DNA from: Clostridiales bacterium
Lineage (GTDB): Bacteria > Bacillota > Clostridia > Lachnospirales > WQUN01
Length of the DNA: 53,434 nt
Direction of reading: 5' to 3'
NCBI GenBank assembly: GCA_031270945.1
Contig: JAISWZ010000451.1
Coordinates: 1 to 53,434 of the forward strand
Of the stretch, positions 9,116 to 16,874 are shown in pieces. How positions within the stretch are numbered: the first letter of the stretch is position 1; every line of letters begins with the position of its first letter. The notes below the pieces were generated by a model. That model ran no database searches and was not told where the DNA came from. It saw only the letters and a list, made by a program, of their open reading frames with translations. Both the position numbers and the translations under genes were made by a program.

Positions 9116-10900
9116 TCAGCCTTTCTTTACATACCTTCTCATTTTCTTGGTAAACACTTTCGACGCCTCAGCAAACGAGAGGCACACAAAAAGTATCAGC
9201 ACAGAGCCTCCTGCCCTGGCCAGGAATGGCATGGGAACTCCCACTATGGGCATGCCAATCCGGAGCGGCCCGATGTCAAAGGCCATTCCTGTGGATGAGG
9301 CGAAATTAATAAATGCCTTCACCGCTATAAAGAAAGAGGCGGTGTAGCACATCAGGGCATAGTGGAACTTGTAAGCCCTAGCGCCATGAAAGCAGTATCC
9401 AATCGCGACCAGGAACACCATGGCAATTAGCAGGGATCCGTTTACCAAGCCAAACTCTTCTAGCACAACCCCAACCGAAAGGTCAACCTGGGCTTGAAGC
9501 ACCGCGCTCCTGTACTCGCCCTGCATGGGGCCAAACCCGTCATATCCGCCGGAGGCGGCGGTGATCCTGAGCCTCTCGACCTGGATCGGCCTATCATCGC
9601 CTGTGGCGTCTAGCGGATAGTCATTTTTCCAGTACTCAAGCCGCTTCGCGATCTTTTGCGTAGTGCTCTCAGACTGGGGCGTTGGGGTTGGGCCTCCTGC
9701 CGCTGGAGTTTCGCTTGCCTGGGAATTTCTTGCCCCATTGTATTCAACGATAGCGCCAAACCCCGCAGTTACAGCAAATATCGACACAAGCAGAAGCAAT
9801 CCCGCGATATTAGAGTTCAGGCCTATATACGGCAATACCCTGACAGAGGCTATTAGCAGAAGCACCAAAATCATGACCAAGGACATGCCGTTTTCTCCTG
9901 CGGCGATCATCATCGCGCCAACAGACAGAAAGATCAGCAGGCCTGTGAAAAAAATGTCAGCCGGTTTTGACCTGATGCTTGAGACGCAGGAAACCATAAG
10001 GATCAAAAGAGGCAGATCCGTGACCTGGATGTCTATGTTGGAGATGACTATGTTTACGTAGTCCCCTTTGCCCAGGGCCGCAAACAGCACCACCGCAAAG
10101 GCTAAGAGCGAAACCAGGTTTCGGATGGTCAACCGGATCTTGAGGCCTGGCCGCTTCAGCAGATCCTTGTTGAAGTACGGAAAGGCGCTTTCCAGGATGA
10201 ACGGCAAAGCCAGCAGAACGAACCAGCCAATGCCTGTGCTTATTATAAGGTTCTCAGAGGGGAAAATGGCGCAAGCGACAAAGGACAGCAGGTTTATGAA
10301 GATGTTCTCAGGCCCTGCGTTGGTTAGCCCTATGATGAAAAACGCCAGCCCTAAAACAAACAAAACGAGAAGCCATTGCGACAGGTGCTTGAGGTCTGCA
10401 GGATAGTGGCTTGTCGCCTGGATGAACACCATAACCTGGAAAGCGGCGCTAAGCAGGCACATGATCACCATCAAAATCATGCAGAAGTCGGCTGGACCCT
10501 TTCCTTTTTCTCCAAGATACGAGGCGAATTCAACTTCCTGCCCGAAGAAGGTTGTAGCCGCCCCATCAGGGATCACTTGCTCCGCGCTGGAGTTTTTGGG
10601 TATGTACTTCCATTCGCCCCCGCTTACGGAATAGTTGAAAAATCCCTGAACGCGCTTGCTTTTCGAGCCTCTTGGGGCGGGAAACCGCAGATCGGCGTTC
10701 GATCCCAGGTACCCTACAGTGTTGTCCAGCCTTCGCACTCGCATCTTTGTGCCGTCAGCCCCAGTGAACATCGCAAGCTTGATCCCAAAGAAATTGAAAA
10801 AGTACCAAAAGAGCGCGCAGACTATCATCGAGACCAGCAAGCCCCTTTCTACGCTGACCCCTTTTTGCAGCATGAAAGCAATGAATTCCAAGCGCACCAT
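9116..10900 (-). CDS. Divergent SEDS-family protein (FtsW/RodA/SpoVE-like)
   Basis: A polytopic membrane protein, most probably a peptidoglycan glycosyltransferase of the SEDS family. Many hydrophobic helices fill residues about 150-590. The C-terminal half carries recognisable SEDS features: an Arg-Leu-x-x-Trp segment (KRLEYWKNDYP) followed by GGYDGFGPMQGEYR, then DLSVGVVLEEFGLV (family DfifavlaEElG) and GVPMPFLARAGGS (family GxPLPFvSyGGS). At 594 residues it is much longer than usual (about 370-420), because of an extra N-terminal part with one helix and about 90 polar residues, and a Thr/Pro-rich insertion before the KRLEYW segment. It precedes the PBP gene. The start has only a weak AAAGG site. 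Divergence makes catalytic activity likely but unproven. Confidence 0.75.
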   Translation of the reverse strand: MVRLEFIAFMLQKGVSVERGLLVSMIVCALFWYFFNFFGIKLAMFTGADGTKMRVRRLDNTVGYLGSNADLRFPAPRGSKSKRVQGFFNYSVSGGEWKYIPKNSSAEQVIPDGAATTFFGQEVEFASYLGEKGKGPADFCMILMVIMCLLSAAFQVMVFIQATSHYPADLKHLSQWLLVLFVLGLAFFIIGLTNAGPENIFINLLSFVACAIFPSENLIISTGIGWFVLLALPFILESAFPYFNKDLLKRPGLKIRLTIRNLVSLLAFAVVLFAALGKGDYVNIVISNIDIQVTDLPLLILMVSCVSSIRSKPADIFFTGLLIFLSVGAMMIAAGENGMSLVMILVLLLIASVRVLPYIGLNSNIAGLLLLVSIFAVTAGFGAIVEYNGARNSQASETPAAGGPTPTPQSESTTQKIAKRLEYWKNDYPLDATGDDRPIQVERLRITAASGGYDGFGPMQGEYRSAVLQAQVDLSVGVVLEEFGLVNGSLLIAMVFLVAIGYCFHGARAYKFHYALMCYTASFFIAVKAFINFASSTGMAFDIGPLRIGMPIVGVPMPFLARAGGSVLILFVCLSFAEASKVFTKKMRRYVKKG

Positions 10901-10945
10901 CCTTTGAGGGCAAAGTCTATATCAGGCATAACAGCAATATCTCCA

Positions 10946-10980
10946 GAGCTTTGCCTGTTCGGGCAAAGCTCGCAATTTTT
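10946..10980 (+). terminator. Hairpin with T run, plus orientation
   Basis: GAGCTTTGCC (10946-10955) pairs with 10962-10971, followed by GCAATTTTT. It looks like a plus-strand terminator although both flanking genes are on the minus strand. It abuts family 1 element copy C. Confidence 0.5.
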
Positions 10981-10981
10981 A

Positions 10982-11080
10982 GTGCATATTCCAAAACTCC
11001 TGCAGTGGCGCAGTAAAAGTCACAGCACTGCTTTAATGCGTGACTTTTTCAAGCCATAAAATAAATTTTGGGATATGCTC
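10982..11080. mobile_element. MITE-like element, family 1, copy C
   Basis: 99-bp element with termini GTGCATATTCC and GGGATATGCTC and TTA on both sides (10979-10981, 11081-11083). The inner inverted repeat around AAAAGTCA/TGACTTTT is nearly the same as in copies M and Q. The right TTA is the reverse complement of the TAA stop codon of the neighbouring minus-strand gene. Confidence 0.85.
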
Positions 11081-11992
11081 TTAGCTATCCACGTCTACTG
11101 TTCCCCTGCGTTCCGGCTTTCCTGGCGGGGTTGGCGCCAAGTCATCGGTCTTCACGTCACTTTCGTAGTCTTCTTCATCTTCAGAAATGGCGGACGCCTT
11201 CCTGGAAATTTTCTTCACTCCGCTTTTCAATCCTTCAAGCCGCTCTTGGAGGGAGTCTGTCCATCCCGGCTTCATTGTTCTTTTTTTCCTGTCGTCCAAA
11301 AGCTTGTCCTTGATCTGCTCCCGCCTTACCGTATACAAGAAGGCATGGGCTATCAACTCGTGATAGGGAGATCCTTCAGTGTAGTCCCCGAAGCCCCCAG
11401 GGGAGAGCCCCTTTAGCCAGTAGAGCAGAAACGCCGCCACTGTGCGGCCGTCTCTCTTCGCTGTGTCGACTGACGCGTAATTGGTTCCCTTCCAGTCGGC
11501 GAATATGCCGGGTGCCTCCAAAAACCTGGGCCACGGCAGCCAGAAGATCCTGGAGTCGCTTTCTCTGACGAAAAGCTGGGACGCGCTTAGCGTCGCTCCA
11601 GGGCTTGCCTCCAGGATGCCGGACACTTGCATGCATGCCGATGGCGCATTCTTGAGCCAGTTCTTTCCAGCATGCTTTGCCCTGTAATCCGAAAGCGGAA
11701 TGAGATCTGGCTCGGCTATGAAGAGAAACCCTATCTTCTCTCCGTCTACGCTAGCCGCCACCCTGTATGGAAGCGCTTGCTGGTCTCTGACAGCGCTTTG
11801 AATGTATTCCCTAATCTGTCCGGTGTTGCAGGAGTCTACGCTGCAGCTTAACATGCAGCACCTTTGCCCGGAGAAGCTGTCAACCTGAAGAGAAACCGAA
11901 ACGGCGCCGCTTTCTCCCAAGGATTTCTCAAACCTGAATTCCGCGTCAGCCAATGACTTGATCATATTCTCTCCTGTAAGCTCTGTTGCCAT
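11081..11992 (-). CDS. Protein of unknown function, possible degenerate kinase-like fold
   Basis: Not recognised with confidence. The 303-residue protein has no signal peptide or membrane helix. Residues about 80-230 run in an order that recalls a kinase C-lobe without catalytic motifs (LIPLSDYRAKHAG, then SQLFVRESDSRIFWLPWPR where HRD/DFG would fall, then VAAFLLYWLKGLSPGG like a kinase F helix). This resemblance is by eye only. The C-terminus is charged and acidic (EDEEDYESD), with a Pro-rich end. It heads the minus-strand group with the SEDS and PBP genes and lies divergent to the PP2C/kinase genes, so it is likely part of the same system. Its stop codon is the target triplet of a family 1 element. 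Confidence 0.6.
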   Translation of the reverse strand: MATELTGENMIKSLADAEFRFEKSLGESGAVSVSLQVDSFSGQRCCMLSCSVDSCNTGQIREYIQSAVRDQQALPYRVAASVDGEKIGFLFIAEPDLIPLSDYRAKHAGKNWLKNAPSACMQVSGILEASPGATLSASQLFVRESDSRIFWLPWPRFLEAPGIFADWKGTNYASVDTAKRDGRTVAAFLLYWLKGLSPGGFGDYTEGSPYHELIAHAFLYTVRREQIKDKLLDDRKKRTMKPGWTDSLQERLEGLKSGVKKISRKASAISEDEEDYESDVKTDDLAPTPPGKPERRGTVDVDS

Positions 11993-12088
11993 GCGCTCAC
12001 CCCCATTGACAGGATACCACCTGAAAGCTGTTCAGTCAAACAAATCTGACACATGGCGAGCCTCGAAAAGGCCATAACAAGCTTGAAA

Positions 12089-12180
12089 AAAACCAAAAGA
12101 GTCGCTGAAAACCCAAATAGATCCCGGAAAACCTAAATGGCACCCTAAAAACCTAAATAGGCCTTTAAAAACCTAAATGC
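12089..12180. repeat. 20-bp direct repeats between divergent operons
   Basis: The core AAAACCYAAAT recurs at 12108, 12128, 12148 and 12168, exactly 20 bases apart, with a weaker unit near 12089. It lies in the 550-bp region between the divergent unknown/SEDS/PBP genes and the PP2C/kinase genes. A spacing of about two helical turns suits cooperative binding of a regulator; that role is inferred. The rest of 11993-12545 holds copy D and no gene. Confidence 0.75.
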
Positions 12181-12474
12181 GTAAAAAACTTGTGATTTAT
12201 TTTGGCCGAAGTATAGACTCTTCGAACCAAGCGGCGCTAAAACCTTTCACGCGGATCTTGCATGCGCCATCTAGGCGCGCATGGCACGAGAAAAGCCACG
12301 CGTTAAAGCGCCGCGATGCCATTTCCCGCGCTTTTTCGGAAATTTGCAATATGCACTTATTGCCTTTTAAGAGAGCTTCCTGTTTTTCTGTCGTTATTGG
12401 CGTAGGCTCAAGTTGTTTTTGAGGCCAAATCATGATATGCTGGATTGTGACAAGCAAGGCGCAGCAAACGCTTA

Positions 12475-12526
12475 GAGCATATCCCAAAATTAATCTTAGG
12501 GCTTGCGGGATTTTGGGGATATGCAC
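12475..12526. mobile_element. MITE-like element, family 1, copy D (short form)
   Basis: 52-bp form with termini GAGCATATCCCAAAATT and ATTTTGGGGATATGCAC, flanked by TTA at 12472-12474 and 12527-12529. It ends 19 bases before the PP2C start codon. Confidence 0.85.
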
Positions 12527-12545
12527 TTAGGATGGCAGGTGTCTC

Positions 12546-13289
12546 ATGCGGTACAGCACAAGCATACATACGTTTAAGAACCAGCGAAAAGACAACGAAG
12601 ACAGCGCCTTGGCGCTTAGCGTTGAGGGGCCGGGCGGAGCGCTGGCGCTTTGCCTGTGCCTTTCAGACGGAATGGGCGGATTGCACAGAGGCGCGGAGGC
12701 CAGCGCTTTGGCGGTTAGCGCCGCAGGAGCGAAGCTTGTCGAGCTTCTGCCCTCATCCAATAACGAAGCCGCATGCCTCTTGGCGGCGGAATCGGCAACA
12801 CTTGCCGCAAACAATGCCGTGCTGGCGCTTTCCCAGAGGACTGGGGAAAGTTGCGGCGCAACCCTAGCCCTGGCATTTTGCTTGCCTGACGGAACATGCG
12901 CCGCCGCCAACGCGGGAGACAGCGACATTTGCCTGATCTCCAAAAGCGGGCTGACGCTGTTGAGCCATTCCCACTCATACGCCAAGCTTTTGGTAGACCA
13001 AGGGAAGATCACGGAAACGGAAGCGCTGAGCCATGACGGCAAGGGCACTTTGCTTGAGCATTTGGGCAAGAGCGACTTGAGCTTTCATTCAAGGCTTGCC
13101 AAGCTTAACCCCGGCGACAGGCTCGCGCTGATGTCTGACGGAGCCAGATCCTTGTTTTCAGGCAGCGAGCTTTTCAAGATGCTAGACGGAAAAAAGATTG
13201 AAAAATGGGCGGACGTCTTGTTCAAGGCCGGCCGAGGCTTGGGGGAAGAAGACAACCAAACGCTGGCGGCCGCTTTGGTTTTAAGATAA
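12546..13289 (+). CDS. PP2C-family Ser/Thr protein phosphatase
   Basis: A metal-dependent (PPM) phosphatase that would remove phosphate from Ser/Thr residues, opposing the kinase encoded next. Motifs in order: NQRKDNEDS (N-terminal metal/phosphate site), CLSDGMGG, SCGATLALAF (family GTT), AANAGDSDICL (family GDSR, with the Arg changed), LMSDGA and EEDNQT at the end, which supplies the last metal-binding Asp. 247 residues is a minimal catalytic domain with no membrane anchor. First gene of a long plus-strand group. The gene's last 40 bases are repeated twice more downstream, so its tail is part of a tandem duplication. Family assignment firm. Confidence 0.9.
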   Translation: MRYSTSIHTFKNQRKDNEDSALALSVEGPGGALALCLCLSDGMGGLHRGAEASALAVSAAGAKLVELLPSSNNEAACLLAAESATLAANNAVLALSQRTGESCGATLALAFCLPDGTCAAANAGDSDICLISKSGLTLLSHSHSYAKLLVDQGKITETEALSHDGKGTLLEHLGKSDLSFHSRLAKLNPGDRLALMSDGARSLFSGSELFKMLDGKKIEKWADVLFKAGRGLGEEDNQTLAAALVLR

Positions 13290-13369
13290 AGACAACCAAA
13301 CGCTGGCGGCTGCCTTGGTTTTAAGATAAAGATTGGCAGACGCTGGCAGCGCCTTGGTTTTAAATTAAG
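13251..13369 (+). repeat. Three 40-bp tandem copies of the PP2C gene tail
   Basis: Units at 13251-13290, 13291-13330 and 13331-13369. The first covers the last codons and stop of the PP2C gene; the second is nearly identical, the third more diverged. The extra copies are untranslated. Confidence 0.9.
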
Positions 13370-13544
13370 ATTTGTGCGCCTATAAAAATAAAGTACGCGT
13401 ATCAGCGGGGTATGTTTAGGAGCATCTCCCTGCAAAAATATAAATTTTAAAAATTTTCGTTTGCGCCGCTATAGCAGCCGAAAACGCTTCCGCATCCGTA
13501 TATATGCATAACGGGCTTAAAATCCTTAGCAAGGGAGGCATAAA

Positions 13545-15191
13545 ATGCCTGAGCTAATAAAAAACCCTCATGCGGTAACCCGCGAATACTGGGTTGACTA
13601 TGCCAGCCCGATCTACAAAGGGGTTTCATGCAATGTGTACCCGGTGGAGTGGATGGAATGGATGGGAGAATGGCCATCCAGGATCTGCGCGAAGGTGGTG
13701 CCGCTTGGCGGATCGTCCATGTCCCGCTTCAGGTTTGACAACGCCAGCTCCATCGCAAGCTCGCTTGACTCAAAGTACCTGCTGAAGCCTTTGGATTGCT
13801 TCATGGCAAAGGTGAAAAGCGAAAACTTCGGATTCTTGATTTCTGAACGATTTGACATAGACTTAAGAGACTTCCTGGATGACGTCAGCGCGGGGAAAAG
13901 GATCGCGCGGCCTGACACGCTCAAGGACATATTTCGGGACATATTGCTTGGCATAAGCGCCCTGAACAAGGCAGGGCTGATACACCGGGACATAAAGGCG
14001 GCAAACGTGCTGCTTCGCCTGACCTCTTCAGGGACATACAAGTCCTGCGCGATCGCTGACTTTGGGATAGTGAAGGATGTCGCCAAGACCATGACGCCTC
14101 CAGGCGCGATACTTGGCACCCTTTTTGAAAGCGCTCCTCCCGAGGCGTTTCTTGACAGCCGCATCAGCTCCAGCTACGACCTGTTTGGCGCGGGGATGAT
14201 CTGGTACCGCATGTTCAACGCGGATGACGCGAACTACGCCGAGGAGTACGCACTTCCGGCAAGGCAGCAGCTAAGCCCCATGGAGATGCTGGAGATAGCC
14301 TCAAGCGCGAGCCGGGGGGCGAACGCCACAAGCGAGGAAATTGACAGGGAGTACCTGAAGATCTTTTACAATCGGGTGAAAGATGGCGAGGACACGTTTC
14401 CAAAGCTTCACCATTGCAGCTGCCCGTATTCAAACAGGACTTCAGTTCCTCCAGACATAGGGGCGCAGGATTTCTTGCGGAAGCTCCTGGCCTTTTCGCC
14501 TGAGGACAGGTTTGAGTCTCCAGGGAAGGCGCTGGCGGCCCTTGGCGCTTTGACGCTTGACAAGCCTGGCGCGGTCGGGCATCCGGCTGCGGCGCCGACG
14601 AAAAGCTTGCTCATAGCCGTGGACGGAACCCTGGAGTTCAGGAAGTACAGCCAGAAATCCATGGCGATATTGGAGAGGCTTTTGGCGCACCTATCGGACG
14701 CCATGCCCGGCATCCAAGTGAAAATTACGATGTATGAAAGCCTGAGAGACGGCTGCCCGCCTCCTAGGGTAGCGGTACATAAGCCTGGCGCCAGCGTCCT
14801 TGACTGGCACGACAAAGAGTCCATGCGCTTCGGTTTCGGAGGGCTTGGAAACCTTAGCCTTTTGGCGGCTGTTGACAGCTTGCTGAGCACTTTCCTGGAC
14901 AAGCCCGATGTCAGATCCGGAAAGTCATTGCTGATCTTCGCGTCTCGCCCTCCCGCCATTCCAGACGGGCAATTCGGGGAGCTTGGAAGAGTCGGCTTTG
15001 TCAAAAGGCTCGTTGACTCCCGCGTAGTAAGGGTGGCGCTGTTCACCACCTCCAGCTGCGAGGAATACTTTGACCTGATCTTCGGCGGCTACACGGGCAT
15101 GACGCGCTTGCGCCTTGACGACTTGGTTGTCACGTCCCCCATTTCGGCAGAGCCGGTCTTGTGGGACGCCTTGTTTGGAGGGACGACGTGA
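13545..15191 (+). CDS. Ser/Thr protein kinase fused to a VWA-like domain
   Basis: Eukaryotic-like Hanks-type kinase. It has a variant glycine loop (IYKGVSCNVYP), the ATP lysine in ICAKVVPL, the catalytic loop HRDIKAANVLL (about residues 146-156), DFG in IADFGIV (about 172) and APPEAF in place of APE, so it is probably active. From about residue 350 the C-terminal 200 residues begin LLIAVDGTLEF and look like a von Willebrand A (Rossmann-type) fold with an incomplete metal site. There is no membrane helix, unlike PknB. GGGAGG lies 8 bases before the ATG. The stop overlaps the next start (TGATG), implying coupled translation with the atypical kinase. Likely substrates are neighbours in this locus. 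The kinase call is firm; the VWA call is tentative. Confidence 0.88.
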   Translation: MPELIKNPHAVTREYWVDYASPIYKGVSCNVYPVEWMEWMGEWPSRICAKVVPLGGSSMSRFRFDNASSIASSLDSKYLLKPLDCFMAKVKSENFGFLISERFDIDLRDFLDDVSAGKRIARPDTLKDIFRDILLGISALNKAGLIHRDIKAANVLLRLTSSGTYKSCAIADFGIVKDVAKTMTPPGAILGTLFESAPPEAFLDSRISSSYDLFGAGMIWYRMFNADDANYAEEYALPARQQLSPMEMLEIASSASRGANATSEEIDREYLKIFYNRVKDGEDTFPKLHHCSCPYSNRTSVPPDIGAQDFLRKLLAFSPEDRFESPGKALAALGALTLDKPGAVGHPAAAPTKSLLIAVDGTLEFRKYSQKSMAILERLLAHLSDAMPGIQVKITMYESLRDGCPPPRVAVHKPGASVLDWHDKESMRFGFGGLGNLSLLAAVDSLLSTFLDKPDVRSGKSLLIFASRPPAIPDGQFGELGRVGFVKRLVDSRVVRVALFTTSSCEEYFDLIFGGYTGMTRLRLDDLVVTSPISAEPVLWDALFGGTT

Positions 15192-16654
15192 TGCGCGAAT
15201 TCACCGACCTTGAAGCCGTCAAGACCATAAACTTTGACACGTTCGAGCCCGATTTCAGCGGGAACTCAAAAATATATTTTTTTAACGCAGGAGACCAGAA
15301 GTACTGCCTGAAAAAGCAGGCGGATCGAGACAGCTTCCAGACGGAATGGGACGCTCTCCAAAAGCTTGCGAGAAACCCCATGTCACCAAACCCGGTCATG
15401 CAGTTCACTCAAGGCATGGCTACCGCCACGCCATACTGCATAGTGACCGAATGGGTTCCAGGAATACTCCTTGGGGATTTCCTGCTCATGCTAAGCCGAA
15501 ACTCGCGCATGGACATTCCTTCGCGAAAAGCGCACCTTTTCTGGCGCGGAGTGCTCCAGGCACTTGAGGGGTTTCTTGACTCAATGCATGATCTAGGCCT
15601 TTCGCACAACGATTTCTATCTTCACAACATACTCATCTCCATGGGGGCAACAAAGCCTAAGCTTATGGTTTTGGACTACGGCAACGTAACCCGCGTAGGG
15701 GAAACATGCGCAACCCGCGCCGCCAACATCAGAAGCGGAAACCCAGGAGAGCGGGAATACGACTATTTCACCCTTTCGGTCATGGGCTTCTGGATGCACC
15801 AAGCCCAAGGGGTGGCGCTGTCTAGCGTAAATGACATGACTGACTCCATTGCTGAGCGCCATGCCTTCATGCTCTCAAACACCTTTGATTCCGCCGTGGC
15901 CATCAGAACCAACCTGTTCACCAGGGATCCAATGATGCGTTTCCAGCCGTCAAAGACCGTATCAGTGGCCAAGGTAATCAGCAACAGAGCGCCTATCGCG
16001 ACTTTGGTAAAAGGGCCTGATATTCCGGCAAAACCCGTGATAAAGCCTATAGAAGAAGCAAAGAAGGCCAGCACGACCAGGTTTGCTCCAAAATCCAAGA
16101 CCGCGCTCAAGGGTCTGAGCCCTATAGAGCAGTTTTTCTACTGGCTTGAGTCCTTGCCTATGATTAAGGACTTCAAGTACTCGTCCACCCTGTTCCTTCT
16201 TGATCTATGGACAGTCCTCAACGTAGCCATAGCCTTCATGGCAGGGCTTGCTGTAGGCGTCGCACGAAACGACGGCAGGATATTCTCTTTGTCAATCTTG
16301 GGCGCGCTTATTGTAGCCGCCTTGATAGCGGTTCCGACTCTAGCCCTGTTTTCTTCAGGCGAAGCCAACAACCTGTTCAAGAAGACCAGCATAAATGGCG
16401 GGCACTTGTCCCTTCTTTCACTGTTAACCCTGGTTGCGGCCGTTATCCAAGCAAAAGGCCAGCTTCCAACCCCCAAGTACATCTTGAGCGCCGAAATCCT
16501 TAGCGTTTGCGCTATAAGCGTCCTTTGGGCCGCTATCGCGCTCATAGACTGCCGCGCCTTCAGCGTTCACAGAAGCGAGCTTGTGCAAAAGATCCTGATC
16601 GCCGCAAACGCTTGCTCTCTGGCATTGTCACTGGCGTCTTGGGTGCTGGCATGA
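15191..16654 (+). CDS. Atypical kinase/pseudokinase with four C-terminal membrane helices
   Basis: A kinase-fold protein with altered catalytic motifs. It has a candidate ATP lysine in YCLKKQ (about residue 38), SHNDFYLHNIL where HRDxxxxN is expected (about 137, Arg replaced by Asn), and VLDYGNV where DFG is expected (about 160). The Asp of both motifs is kept, so weak or lipid/choline-kinase-like activity is possible. After a linker, residues about 326-487 form four hydrophobic helices, placing the protein in the membrane. ATG at 15191 shares a base with the previous stop and has GGAGG 8 bases upstream; the longer frame from 15161 lies inside the kinase gene. Likely a membrane partner or sensor for the soluble kinase. 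Inference from fold and position. Confidence 0.78.
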   Translation: MREFTDLEAVKTINFDTFEPDFSGNSKIYFFNAGDQKYCLKKQADRDSFQTEWDALQKLARNPMSPNPVMQFTQGMATATPYCIVTEWVPGILLGDFLLMLSRNSRMDIPSRKAHLFWRGVLQALEGFLDSMHDLGLSHNDFYLHNILISMGATKPKLMVLDYGNVTRVGETCATRAANIRSGNPGEREYDYFTLSVMGFWMHQAQGVALSSVNDMTDSIAERHAFMLSNTFDSAVAIRTNLFTRDPMMRFQPSKTVSVAKVISNRAPIATLVKGPDIPAKPVIKPIEEAKKASTTRFAPKSKTALKGLSPIEQFFYWLESLPMIKDFKYSSTLFLLDLWTVLNVAIAFMAGLAVGVARNDGRIFSLSILGALIVAALIAVPTLALFSSGEANNLFKKTSINGGHLSLLSLLTLVAAVIQAKGQLPTPKYILSAEILSVCAISVLWAAIALIDCRAFSVHRSELVQKILIAANACSLALSLASWVLA

Positions 16655-16734
16655 GGGTTGGCAAATATTGGGGGCGCAAGCCATTAGGTAGGCCTTTAAT
16701 AAAAAAAGTATAAGGGATTTTGTTATAGCAATGC

Positions 16735-16810
16735 GGAAACGCAAATAAATAAAAATAAATAAATAAATAAATATAAAAAATAATGCAATAAATTTATTAG
16801 TATCTTAATT
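16735..16810. repeat. A-rich low-complexity tract (AAAT repeats)
   Basis: Short AAAT/AAAATAAAT repeats after the atypical kinase gene and before the VWA gene. It may also serve as an upstream A-tract; no clear promoter hexamers were seen. Confidence 0.7.
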
Positions 16811-16874
16811 AAAACTGCACTTTTCGCCAGCAAGCGGTTCCCGCTTGCTGGCACGCATAGCGGAGGGATGCAAC

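Noticed and set aside
7445-10900. Standard mreBCD/rodA or dcw cell-division cluster
   Set aside because: No mre, fts or mur genes adjoin; the SEDS protein is divergent and the context is kinase/GTPase genes.
10376-11059. Plus-strand open frame of 227 codons
   Set aside because: It overlaps the SEDS gene and a mobile element, and the translation shows no domain.
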